From: Sanguibacter suarezii NBRC 16159
GTDB taxonomy: Bacteria; Actinomycetota; Actinomycetes; Actinomycetales; Cellulomonadaceae
Assembly: GCF_001552735.1 (NCBI RefSeq)
Contig: NZ_BCRT01000021.1
Location: forward strand, 248,001 to 312,000
Direction: 5' to 3'
Length of the DNA stretch: 64,000 bases
How positions within the stretch are numbered: position 1 is the stretch's first letter; each line of letters begins with the position of its first letter. Positions 55,435-63,931 of the stretch are shown piece by piece. A program made the position numbers and the translations under genes. A model generated the notes under the pieces. That model did not search any database. It saw only the letters and a program-made list of their open reading frames with translations, and had not been told where the DNA came from.

Positions 55435-55854
55435 TCAGGCGGCGAGGGCCGCGTCGACGTCGAGGGTGAGCAGCAGGCCGGTCTCGAGCTTGTAGGCACC
55501 GGTGATGAGCTCGCGCAGGTCCGCGCCGAGGGTGTCCGGCGGGGACTCGAACTGGTCGTCGTCGAGGGTGAGGACCTCGCCGACCTCGTCCACGAGCAGG
55601 CTGATGGAGTCGTCGTCGACCTCGACGACGACCATCATCGACACGGCGTCGGGGGCGAGCGGGGCGAGGCCCAGACGCGGGCGCAGGTCGACCGTGAGGA
55701 CGACCTGGCCGCGGAGGTTGACCAGCCCGGCGATGCCCGCCGGCGCGAGGGGCACGGGGGTGCGGGGGTGGTGCCCCAGGGTCTCGGAGATGCGCATGAC
55801 CTCGACGCCGTAGAGCGCCTCACCGATGCGGAACGTCACGTACTGGGTCGACAT
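55435..55854 (-). CDS. cheW: Chemotaxis coupling protein CheW
   Basis: 139 residues with the CheW beta-barrel signatures QYVTFRIGEALYGVEVMR, GIAGLVNLRGQVVLTVDLR and VDEVGEVLTL. CheW links the receptors to CheA. Its ATG overlaps the cheA stop by one base (TGATG), so translation is coupled. Confidence 0.95.
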   Translation of the reverse strand: MSTQYVTFRIGEALYGVEVMRISETLGHHPRTPVPLAPAGIAGLVNLRGQVVLTVDLRPRLGLAPLAPDAVSMMVVVEVDDDSISLLVDEVGEVLTLDDDQFESPPDTLGADLRELITGAYKLETGLLLTLDVDAALAA

Positions 55855-58193
55855 CAGACACCCACCATCTCTGCGCTGCGTGAACCGGCGTGCAGGGCCT
55901 CGCCGGTGGTGAGGTCCACGGGGGCCTCGTCGTAGAACCGCGGGTCGACCTGGGCCAGGGCGGCCGGGACGTCGAGGAGCTCGGTGACCCGTCCGGACAG
56001 GACGATCGAGCCGAGCAGGCCCCGGTCGTCGACCGTGCTGCGCTCGGCGCCGTCGTCGGAGACGATCTCGACGATCTCGGAGACGACCATCGCGACCGTG
56101 CGGCCGCCACGGGTGAACACCACGAGCGGGATCTCCTCGCCTGCGTCGTCGTCGTAGGCGCCCAGCGTCCGGGCCAGGCGGGTGATCGGGACGATCGCGT
56201 CGCGGTACTGGATGACCTCGTGGCCACCCACCACCTCCAGGCGGTCGGGGGCGATGAGCTCGAGCCGGGTCACCAGCGCGAGCGGGATCGCCACGCGGCG
56301 TCCGGAGCCGATGCCCACCACGAGCAGCTCGGTCACCGGGACCGAGGAGACGGCCCGCCCGGAGGCGGCGTGCTGGTCGACGTCGGCGACCTCGCCGGTG
56401 AGGGTGCGGCGGGCGATGGCCTGCACGTCGAGGATGAGTGCGACCTGCCCGTCGCCCATGAGGGTCGCCCCGGCGAAGATGCCGATGGACTTCAGCTGCG
56501 CGGCGAGAGGCTTGACGACGATCTCCTCGTTGTTGAGGACCTTGTCCACCACCAGGCCGAAGCGTTGGTTGTCAGCCTGGAGCACGGCGATGACGGCGGA
56601 CTCCGCCTCACCGCGAGGCTGGCCGAGCACGTCGGAGAGGCGCACGAGCGGCAGCAGCGACCCGCGCAGGCGGTAGACCTCCGCGGTGCCGATGTGCTCG
56701 ATCGCCTCCTGCGTCTTCTGCGTGTCCAGGGCTACGAGCTCCTGCAGGCTGACCTGAGGGATGGCGTAGATCTCCGCGCCGCTGCGCACGGTGAGCGCCG
56801 GCATGATCGCCAGGGTCAGCGGGATCCGCAGGCGCCACGTGGTGCCGCGACCGACCTCGCTCTCCACCTCGACCGCGCCGCCGATCGACTCGATGTTGGA
56901 CCGCACGACGTCCATCCCGACGCCGCGGCCGGAGACGTTCGTGACCGTCGCCGCAGTCGAGAAGCCGGGCAGGAAGACGAGGTTGAGGAGGTCGCCGGTG
57001 GCCATGGCCTCCAGCTGCTCGACCGTCTTGAGCCCTCGTTCGAGCGCCTTGGCGGCGACCCGCTGGGGGTTGATCCCCGCGCCGTCGTCGCGCACCTCGA
57101 CGATGACCTGGCCACCGGCGTGATAGGCACGCAGGGTGAGCACGCCGGTGGCGGGCTTGCCGGCCGTGACGCGGTCGTCGGGGCCTTCGATGCCGTGGTC
57201 GATGGCGTTGCGGACGAGGTGGGTGAGCGGGTCCTTGACGGACTCGAGCAGCGAGCGGTCGAGCTCGGTGTCTCCGCCGACCATGTCCAGGCGCACCTCA
57301 CGCCCGCAGGACGAGGCGAGGTCGCGCACGATCCGCGGCATCTTCGACCAGATGTGGTCGATGGGCTGCATGCGGGTCTTCATGACCCCTTCCTGCAGCT
57401 CGGAGGCGATGAGGCTGAGGCGCTGGGAGGACCGGGTCAGCTCCGGCTCGGCGTCCGAGCCGGCCAGCTGGGCGATCTGGTTGCGCACCAGGACGAGCTC
57501 GCCGACCTGGCGCATGAGCGCGTCGAGGAGGTCGACGTCGACGCGGATCGAGGAGTCGGAGGTGCCGCGCGAGACCGATGCTTCGGGGACGTCGGCCGGG
57601 GCCGGCGCCGGGAGCGCGAGTGCGGGCACGACCGCGGGAGCGGGTGCCGGAGCCGGAACCGGAGCCGGTGCAGCAACGACGACGACGGGCGAGACGTCGG
57701 GCTCGGCGTCTGCACTCACGGACTCCGCAGGCGCGCTGTCCGCAGGCGAGATGTCCGCAGCCGCGGCCTCGGCAGCCGGCTCGGCCACGTCCGTCCCACC
57801 GAGGTCCGTCCCGTCGAGGGCGGCCTGGATGACCGCGACGACCGCGTCGACCTCGACGCCGCTCTCCGCGCCGGTGGACTCGATGCGACCGAGCAGGTCG
57901 CGGATCGTGTCGACCATGCGCAGCAGCACGTCGGTCGTGTGGTGGTCCATCTGGCGTCGGCCGTCACGCAGCTCGACGAGCAGGCTCTCCCCCACGTGCG
58001 CGACCCTCTCGAGGTCGCTGAAGGCGAGGAAACCGCTCGTTCCCTTGATGGTGTGGATCGTGCGGAAGACGCTCGAGAGGAGGTCCCGGGAACCAGGTGC
58101 ACCCTCCAACGCGACAAGGTCTTGGTCCAGCTGGTCCAAGTTCTCGTAGCTCTCGATCAGGAACTCCCGAACGATGTCGTCAATGTCATCCAC
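55854..58193 (-). CDS. cheA: Chemotaxis histidine kinase CheA with two CheW-like domains
   Basis: 779 residues. The HPt domain carries His47 (RTIHTIKGTSGF). A long Ala/Pro-rich linker (~150-240) stands where a P2 domain would be; none is recognisable. The dimerisation domain, then the ATPase with VRNAIDHGIE (N box), DDGAGIN (G1) and VSGRGVGMDVV (G2). The C-terminus contains two CheW-like (P5) domains, about 480-620 and 630-760, instead of the usual one. GTG 58193 follows GGAGGGAG. A FliA-like promoter lies upstream. Confidence 0.95.
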   Translation of the reverse strand: MDDIDDIVREFLIESYENLDQLDQDLVALEGAPGSRDLLSSVFRTIHTIKGTSGFLAFSDLERVAHVGESLLVELRDGRRQMDHHTTDVLLRMVDTIRDLLGRIESTGAESGVEVDAVVAVIQAALDGTDLGGTDVAEPAAEAAAADISPADSAPAESVSADAEPDVSPVVVVAAPAPVPAPAPAPAVVPALALPAPAPADVPEASVSRGTSDSSIRVDVDLLDALMRQVGELVLVRNQIAQLAGSDAEPELTRSSQRLSLIASELQEGVMKTRMQPIDHIWSKMPRIVRDLASSCGREVRLDMVGGDTELDRSLLESVKDPLTHLVRNAIDHGIEGPDDRVTAGKPATGVLTLRAYHAGGQVIVEVRDDGAGINPQRVAAKALERGLKTVEQLEAMATGDLLNLVFLPGFSTAATVTNVSGRGVGMDVVRSNIESIGGAVEVESEVGRGTTWRLRIPLTLAIMPALTVRSGAEIYAIPQVSLQELVALDTQKTQEAIEHIGTAEVYRLRGSLLPLVRLSDVLGQPRGEAESAVIAVLQADNQRFGLVVDKVLNNEEIVVKPLAAQLKSIGIFAGATLMGDGQVALILDVQAIARRTLTGEVADVDQHAASGRAVSSVPVTELLVVGIGSGRRVAIPLALVTRLELIAPDRLEVVGGHEVIQYRDAIVPITRLARTLGAYDDDAGEEIPLVVFTRGGRTVAMVVSEIVEIVSDDGAERSTVDDRGLLGSIVLSGRVTELLDVPAALAQVDPRFYDEAPVDLTTGEALHAGSRSAEMVGV

Positions 58194-58243
58194 TGACGCA
58201 CTCCCTCCACCTCACGACGGGTGGGACTACCCGTCAGGAGAGC

Positions 58244-58271
58244 AGATCGGTCGAGGGCGCGCGGATATGAG
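58244..58271 (-). promoter_or_regulatory. Sigma-28 (FliA)-like promoter of cheA
   Basis: On the minus strand CTCAT (58271-58267), then 15 nt, then ACCGATCT (58251-58244). The spacing is identical to the MCP promoter in this window; the -10 is weaker. Confidence 0.45.
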
Positions 58272-58332
58272 GAATGCGCGCGCACGAGGGCGCGCCGGAG
58301 GGGATGAAGAAATGGGGCTCTGCGGGCCTGGC

Positions 58333-58581
58333 TCAGGCCAGGTCGGAGCGCGGGGGCGCGGACACGAGCCGGATGAGCTCGTCCTCGGCTGCCGCGTCAC
58401 CCGTGGTGGCTGCGACGTTCGACTCCTTGACGGCCTCGACCACCTCGGCGCGGTTGACCCGCGTCGAGCGGGGGGCGTCGATGCCGATGCGCACGCCGTC
58501 GCCCCGGGAGTCGAGGATCGTGACGACGATGTCGTCGCCGATCAGGATCTGTTCTCCCACGCGTCGACTCAGCACCAGCAT
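58333..58581 (-). CDS. csrA: Carbon storage regulator CsrA
   Basis: 82 residues. The RNA-binding core MLVLSRRVGEQILIGDDIVV and RIGIDAP is intact, with an ~22-residue acidic C-terminal extension. CsrA binds GGA motifs near ribosome sites; in Gram-positives it controls flagellin together with FliW. fliW is not in the window. The ATG lies 6 nt behind TAGTCT with no ribosome site, so its own message is likely leaderless and cannot be blocked by the usual SD-masking feedback. Confidence 0.95.
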   Translation of the reverse strand: MLVLSRRVGEQILIGDDIVVTILDSRGDGVRIGIDAPRSTRVNRAEVVEAVKESNVAATTGDAAAEDELIRLVSAPPRSDLA

Positions 58582-58587
58582 GGACCG

Positions 58588-58593
58588 AGACTA
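58588..58593 (-). promoter_or_regulatory. -10 box of csrA (leaderless spacing)
   Basis: TAGTCT on the minus strand, 6 nt before the csrA ATG. Confidence 0.5.
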
Positions 58594-58634
58594 CCCCAGG
58601 GCGTCCCCCTGCCCGGCGCACGACCGCCCCGGCA

Positions 58635-59912
58635 TCAGTCCCACTGCGGGTCCGACAGGTGCTCGCTGAGTAACGCCGCCCACACCGGTGCCGAGGCGGG
58701 CAACGTGTCGATGATGCCGACGGGCGTGTCGAAGTCCAAGATCGCCGCCGGGGCGCTCGTGCTGGCGACTTTGGAGGCGATGATCGCGTCGTAGCGACGG
58801 ATCTCGCTCGTGGCGGCCATCCACCGGCGCACGTCGAGGACGTTGCGGTCCGCCTCCACGACCGCCCACACCTGGTCCGGGTCGAAGGCGGCAGCGAGCG
58901 CGGACGCGATCGCCCAGTCCGAGGCGTCCGTGCCGACCCCGAGCGCGACGACGAGCGGCGACTCCGCCTCGACCGTCGCGGCTCGCAACCGGCGCGCCGA
59001 GACGCTCGTGAGCACCCAGGGCCCGTAGCCGGTGTGCGGTGCCAGGCGTCCGGCGAGGGCGATGCCGGAGTCGGTCACCCCCAGCCGGCGTGCCACGACC
59101 GCGGCCGCGGCGACCACCGCCTCCCCCTGCCCGGCGACGATGACCACGGCGGCCGGGTCGCGCACCGGTTCGGGGGCGCGGGGGACGTAGGACAGCACCT
59201 CCGAGAGCGTGTAGCGCCCCTGGGTGGGCGGCAGCAGGGCGAGGATCCGGCGTGGCACCCCGACCGTCTCGAGCTCCTTGAGCGTGGCGCCGTTGCGCCG
59301 CACGACGACGAACTCCGCCGGGGTCACCGTCTTGCCCAGGACCTCCCCGCGCACCACCGGGCCGCTCGACGGCCCACCCGTGCGGAGACCACCGGCTCCG
59401 CGACCGTAGCCGCCCGCGTCGCGGGCGCCGGCAGCGTCGGCGGCGGTCGTCTCGTAGGCGAGCTGTCGGACGGAGTCCAGCACCGTGGCGAAGGTGTCCT
59501 GCTCGGTCGAGACCTCGCGCTCCACCCCCGCTCCGGCGTCCCCGGGAGCAGGGGTGCGGGCTGCGGCCGCGCCGTGGCGGTCGGCGGCGTCCGCGGCGGC
59601 GAGCAGGGCGTCCAGCCCGACCGCGGTCACGGACTCGGCGTCCACACCCGAGGCGGGCGGCGCCGTGGTCGCCGTGGTCGCCGCGGTCGGTGCCGCGGTG
59701 AACCGGGGCGCCGCGGGGGTGCGGCCCCCGACCGGGACGTCGTCGGGCACGTCGACGGTGAGCTCGAAGCGTTCCTTGGCGAAGAACCCGCCCACCCCGC
59801 CCGAGCGCACCCGCTCCGCCTTGACCACGCGGGCCCGCGGGCCCAGCTCGGCCCGCACGCGGATCATGAGCGCCTCCAGATCGGTGCCCTCAAGCAGCAA
59901 TCGCCTCGACAT
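58635..59912 (-). CDS. FlhF-like protein with degenerate GTPase domain
   Basis: 425 residues. The N-terminus has the FlhF B-domain form MSRRLLLEGTDLEALMIRVR and GGFFAKERFEL. A disordered Ala/Thr-rich linker follows, then an SRP-GTPase-like C-terminal half. The P-loop position reads VVIVAGQGEAVVAAAA instead of GxxGxGKTT, and no DTAGR or TKxD motif is found, so GTP hydrolysis is unlikely. FlhF normally sets flagellum position and number. It overlaps the flhA stop by 23 nt. The ATG 59912 is preferred; GTG 59915 is adjacent. Confidence 0.75.
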   Translation of the reverse strand: MSRRLLLEGTDLEALMIRVRAELGPRARVVKAERVRSGGVGGFFAKERFELTVDVPDDVPVGGRTPAAPRFTAAPTAATTATTAPPASGVDAESVTAVGLDALLAAADAADRHGAAAARTPAPGDAGAGVEREVSTEQDTFATVLDSVRQLAYETTAADAAGARDAGGYGRGAGGLRTGGPSSGPVVRGEVLGKTVTPAEFVVVRRNGATLKELETVGVPRRILALLPPTQGRYTLSEVLSYVPRAPEPVRDPAAVVIVAGQGEAVVAAAAVVARRLGVTDSGIALAGRLAPHTGYGPWVLTSVSARRLRAATVEAESPLVVALGVGTDASDWAIASALAAAFDPDQVWAVVEADRNVLDVRRWMAATSEIRRYDAIIASKVASTSAPAAILDFDTPVGIIDTLPASAPVWAALLSEHLSDPQWD

Positions 59913-61947
59913 CACGAACCACCCCCACAGCCTCGATCGTCACACCGGATCCGGTGACCTCGGAGTAGGACAGCACCGGCGCCTCGCCGTGGTGCATGGC
60001 GATGAGCGAGCGCAGGGCCGGGCGCAGCGCCGGGGCGCACACGAGCACACCGGTGCTGCCCTGGTTCTCGATCGTGGTGCGCAGCACCGCGAAGGAGCGC
60101 AGCATCCCCTCGAGGCGGTTCGGGTCGAGCAAGATCTGGCTGCCCTGCTCCCCCGGCCGCAGCCCTTCCAGGAGGGCCTGCTCCAGGACCGGGTCCAAGG
60201 TCATCACCCGCAGCACACCCTCGCGGGCGTGCTGGGCGGTGAGCGCCGGTGCCAGGGTGCCGCGGGCGGCCTCGACCAGGCCCTCGGCGTCAGTGCTGAC
60301 CTTGGCGCGCAGGGTGAGCGCCTCGTAGATCCGTCCGAGGTCGCGGATGGGGACCTGCTCGGCGAGCAGCCGCTGCAGCACGCGCTGCACCTCACCGAGG
60401 CTGAGCAGGCTCGGCACGAGCTCGTCGACGACGGCTGGGTTGACCTGCTTGACGCCTTCGGTGAGCACGCGCACGTCCTCGCGGCTGAGCAGCCGGTCGG
60501 CGTTCTCGGCGATGACGCTGCTCAGGTGGGTGATGAGCACCGAGACGCGGTCGACGACGGTCGCCCCGGTCATCTCGGCGGCGAAGCGCATCTCGGCCGG
60601 CACCCACTTGCCGGGCAGGCCGAAGACCGGCTCGTGCACCTCGGTTCCGGGCAGCGACCCGAGGTCGTCGCCGAGGGCGAGGACCCGCCCCGGCGGCACC
60701 TCGCCGCGCGCCGCCTCGACCCCGGAGATCCGCAGCACGTAGGTGGCCGAGGGCAGCTCGACGGAGTCGCGGGTACGCACCGGGGGCACGACGATGCCGA
60801 GCTCGAGCGCCACCTTGCGCCGCAGCCCACGGATCCGGGCGAGCAGGTCGTCGTCGGACCCGGCGTTGACCAGGTCGACGAGGTCGGGGGCGAGCAAGAT
60901 CTCCAGGGCAGAGACCCGCATCTCCTCGATGAGCTTCTCGGGGGTGTCGGCCGCGGGGCCGACGGTGGCGATGGCGGCGTCGAGCAGGACGTCCTGGGCC
61001 TCCTTGGCCGCCCGGGCCTTGATCTGCTGCGCCGCGAGCAGCAGCATCGCGCCGGTGAGCACGAAGGGCAGCTTGGGCATGCCGGGCAGCAGCCCGAGGG
61101 CCAGGGCCGCGCAGCCCGCGATGAGCAGCGACGTGCGGGACTGGCCGAGCTGCTTGCTCGCCGAGGACCCCAGGTCGGACTCCGCGGTGGCGCGGGTGAC
61201 GATGAGGCCGGTCGAGACGGACATCAGCAGTGCCGGGATCTGGGTGACGAGGCCGTCACCGATGGTCAGCAGCGAGTATGTCTCGATCGACTCGCCGATC
61301 TCCATGCCGCGCTGCAGCAGGCCGATCGCGATACCGCCGACGAGGTTGATGAGCGTGATGATGATGCCGGCGATGGCATCACCCTTGACGAACTTGGACC
61401 CACCGTCCATCGCTCCGTAGAAGTCCGCCTCGGCGGCGACGTCGGCGCGCCGTTGGCGGGCCTGGTCCTCGGTGATCAGGCCGGAGTTGAGGTCCGCGTC
61501 GATGGCCATCTGCTTGCCGGGCATGGCGTCGAGGGTGAAGCGCGCTCCGACCTCGGCCACGCGGCCGGCGCCGTTGGTGATGACGACGAACTGGATGACC
61601 ACGAGGATGAGGAAGATCACCAGGCCGATGATGAGCGAGCCGCCCACGACGAAGTGGCCGAAGGCGTCGATGACCTCCCCGGCGTAGCCGTCGCGCAGCA
61701 CGAGCCGGGTCGAGGCCACGTTGAGCCCCAGCCGGAACAGCGTGGCGATGAGCAGCAGCGAGGGGAACACCGAGAAGTCGAGGGGGCGCTGCACGTACAT
61801 CGTGGTGAGCAGGATGACGAGGGCCCCGACGATGTTGACCACGATGAGGATGTCGAGGAGCCACGCCGGCAGCGGGACCACCAGGAGCATGACGATCCCG
61901 ACGACGCCGACCGGCACCGCCAGCTTGCCTAGGTCGCGAGCCTTCAT
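59890..61947 (-). CDS. flhA: Flagellar export protein FlhA
   Basis: 685 residues from ATG 61947, behind GGAGG. Eight N-terminal membrane helices include the FHIPEP-type region RLGLNVASTRLVL and GRVAEVGARFTLDAMPGKQM, followed by the large cytoplasmic domain that docks substrate-chaperone complexes. FlhA is the main energy-coupling component of the flagellar type III export gate. An in-frame extension toward 62079 lacks a start signal. Confidence 0.97.
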   Translation of the reverse strand: MKARDLGKLAVPVGVVGIVMLLVVPLPAWLLDILIVVNIVGALVILLTTMYVQRPLDFSVFPSLLLIATLFRLGLNVASTRLVLRDGYAGEVIDAFGHFVVGGSLIIGLVIFLILVVIQFVVITNGAGRVAEVGARFTLDAMPGKQMAIDADLNSGLITEDQARQRRADVAAEADFYGAMDGGSKFVKGDAIAGIIITLINLVGGIAIGLLQRGMEIGESIETYSLLTIGDGLVTQIPALLMSVSTGLIVTRATAESDLGSSASKQLGQSRTSLLIAGCAALALGLLPGMPKLPFVLTGAMLLLAAQQIKARAAKEAQDVLLDAAIATVGPAADTPEKLIEEMRVSALEILLAPDLVDLVNAGSDDDLLARIRGLRRKVALELGIVVPPVRTRDSVELPSATYVLRISGVEAARGEVPPGRVLALGDDLGSLPGTEVHEPVFGLPGKWVPAEMRFAAEMTGATVVDRVSVLITHLSSVIAENADRLLSREDVRVLTEGVKQVNPAVVDELVPSLLSLGEVQRVLQRLLAEQVPIRDLGRIYEALTLRAKVSTDAEGLVEAARGTLAPALTAQHAREGVLRVMTLDPVLEQALLEGLRPGEQGSQILLDPNRLEGMLRSFAVLRTTIENQGSTGVLVCAPALRPALRSLIAMHHGEAPVLSYSEVTGSGVTIEAVGVVRDVEAIAA

Positions 61948-62041
61948 GCTCGGGCCTCCTTCAGGGAGCGGGGGGTCAGGGTCGGTCGCGGCGGCGCGTG
62001 GCCCGCGCGGTGGGCGCGGGCGGCGCGGTGCGGGGTGGGGA

Positions 62042-63172
62042 TCATGCGGCGACCTTCGGTTCGGGCGGGGTGGGGACAAGGGTGGGGGTAGCCATGGTGC
62101 GGATGCCGTCGGTGGCCCCGCCGCGACGCTTGAGCGCCATGACGAAGGCCAGCACCTGGGCGACGGCGGTGTAGAGGTCGGCGGGGATCTCCTGGCCCAG
62201 CTCGCAGGCCCCGTGCAGGGCCCGGGCCAGGGGGATGTCGGAGATCATCGGCACCCGGGACTCGGCGGCCTTCTCTCGGATGCGGGTGGCCACGTGCCCG
62301 GCGCCCTTGGCCACCACGCGCGGTGCGCCGGTCCCGGGCTCGTACTTGATGGCCACCGCGACGTGGGTCGGGTTGACCAGCACGACGTCGGCGTCGGCCA
62401 CCGCGGAGATCATCCGGTTGCGGCTCATCGACAGCTGCTTGGACCGGATCGCGCCCTTGAGCTGGGGATCGCCCTCGGAGGACTTGTTCTCCTGCTTGAT
62501 CTCGTAGCGCGACATTCGCGTCTTCTTGCGGTTGCGGCGCATGATGACGATGATGTCCGCGATCGCGAGGGCGATGCCCGCCGCGATCGCGCTCCACAGC
62601 AGGGTGGCGATGCCGCCGCCGGCCGCGGAGAGGAGCGACGCGACCGACAGTCCGCCGGCGGTGAGCAGCACCGGCATGAGGTTCTGGATGGCGAGGTAGA
62701 GCACCCCGCCCACGACCGCGGTCTTGGCCAGCGCCTTGACGCCCTGCCACAGCGCCTGGCCGCCGAAGGTGTTCTTGATCCCCTTGGCGATGTTGAACTG
62801 GGTGAACCGCGGCTTGAGCTTCTTGGTGGAGATGTGGAAGCCGCCCTGGGCGCCGTTGGCGATGATCGCGGCGAGCACGACGACGACGAGCATCGGCGTC
62901 AGGGACCGCAGGATCGTGTCCAGGCCGTCCCCGAGCAGGTCGACGAGGACGAGCGGATCGGGGTTGGCGATGACGTCGCGGACCTGGATGAGCTGGCTGG
63001 AGGCGGCCTCGCTGGCGTTGGAGAGGACGGTCGGCAGCATGACGGCCGCCGCACCGATGCCCAGCCACGAGCTGAGGTCCTGGGACTTCTGGAGGGAGCC
63101 GTCCTTGCGGACCTCCTTCATCCGCTTCGGTGTGGCCTTCTCGCTCTTCTCTCCGGAGTCGCCGCCGCTCAT
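62042..63172 (-). CDS. flhB: Flagellar export switch protein FlhB
   Basis: 376 residues. Four membrane helices are followed by a cytoplasmic domain with the autocleavage motif NPTH (VLVNPTHVAVAIKYE). Cleavage switches export from rod/hook to filament subunits. It overlaps fliR by ATGA. A 94-nt spacer separates it from flhA. Confidence 0.97.
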   Translation of the reverse strand: MSGGDSGEKSEKATPKRMKEVRKDGSLQKSQDLSSWLGIGAAAVMLPTVLSNASEAASSQLIQVRDVIANPDPLVLVDLLGDGLDTILRSLTPMLVVVVLAAIIANGAQGGFHISTKKLKPRFTQFNIAKGIKNTFGGQALWQGVKALAKTAVVGGVLYLAIQNLMPVLLTAGGLSVASLLSAAGGGIATLLWSAIAAGIALAIADIIVIMRRNRKKTRMSRYEIKQENKSSEGDPQLKGAIRSKQLSMSRNRMISAVADADVVLVNPTHVAVAIKYEPGTGAPRVVAKGAGHVATRIREKAAESRVPMISDIPLARALHGACELGQEIPADLYTAVAQVLAFVMALKRRGGATDGIRTMATPTLVPTPPEPKVAA

Positions 63173-63927
63173 GAGGTCACCCCCACGATGGTTGACAAGG
63201 ACGTCCCGGTCAGGGACTTCACGATCCTGGGCAGCGCCAGGAAGGTCAGCGAGGACAAGGTGAGGGTGAGCAAGATCTTCAGCGGGAAGCCGAGGGCGAA
63301 GGCGTTGAGCGCGGGGGCGACCCGGGTGAGCAGGCCCAGCCCGACGTCGGCCAGGAAGAGCACGACGACGATGGGCCCGGCGATCTGCAGGGCTGCCAGG
63401 AACATCCCGGTGAGGCCTTCGGTGACGGCCGTGCCCATCCGGGCGAGGTCGAGGGTGGCACCCAGGGGCATCGCGTCGAAGGTCCGCACCAGGCCCAGGA
63501 TGACGAGCTGGTACCCGTCCGAGGCGAAGAGCAGCACGATCGCGGTGAGCTGGTAGAGACGGGCGAACTGCGCGCCGTTGACCTGGGTCATCGGGTCGAA
63601 GCCCTGGGAGAGGGAGAAGCCGCCCATGAGGTCGATGAGCGCGCCCGCGGACTGCACGGCGGAGAAGACGAGGGAGACGAGGAAGCCGAGGGCCGCGCCG
63701 ATGACGACCTGCTGGACGAGGGAGCCCATGTACGCGGCGGTGTCCGCCGCAGCCGGGGCGCTGACCCGTGGGGAGACCGCCAGAGCCAGGCCCATCGCGA
63801 GCATGACGCGGACCGTGGAGGGGATGCCCTTGTGCGCGAACGGCGGGGCGATCACCAGGAAGGCGATCATCCGCACGCTCACGAGCATGAGTGACTCCAG
63901 GGTGGCCAGCGACAGGCTCAGCGTCAT
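63169..63927 (-). CDS. fliR: Flagellar export protein FliR
   Basis: 252 residues with about six hydrophobic helices and typical FliR sequences (RMIAFLVIAPPF, LIDLMGGFSLSQGFDPMTQ). FliR forms the export gate core with FliP and FliQ. It begins 4 nt after fliQ and overlaps flhB. Confidence 0.95.
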   Translation of the reverse strand: MTLSLSLATLESLMLVSVRMIAFLVIAPPFAHKGIPSTVRVMLAMGLALAVSPRVSAPAAADTAAYMGSLVQQVVIGAALGFLVSLVFSAVQSAGALIDLMGGFSLSQGFDPMTQVNGAQFARLYQLTAIVLLFASDGYQLVILGLVRTFDAMPLGATLDLARMGTAVTEGLTGMFLAALQIAGPIVVVLFLADVGLGLLTRVAPALNAFALGFPLKILLTLTLSSLTFLALPRIVKSLTGTSLSTIVGVTS

Positions 63928-63931
63928 GAGG

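Noticed and set aside
58194-58332. Small gene between cheA and csrA
   Set aside because: The 139-nt gap holds a FliA-like promoter and a GGA-rich leader but no frame with a start signal.
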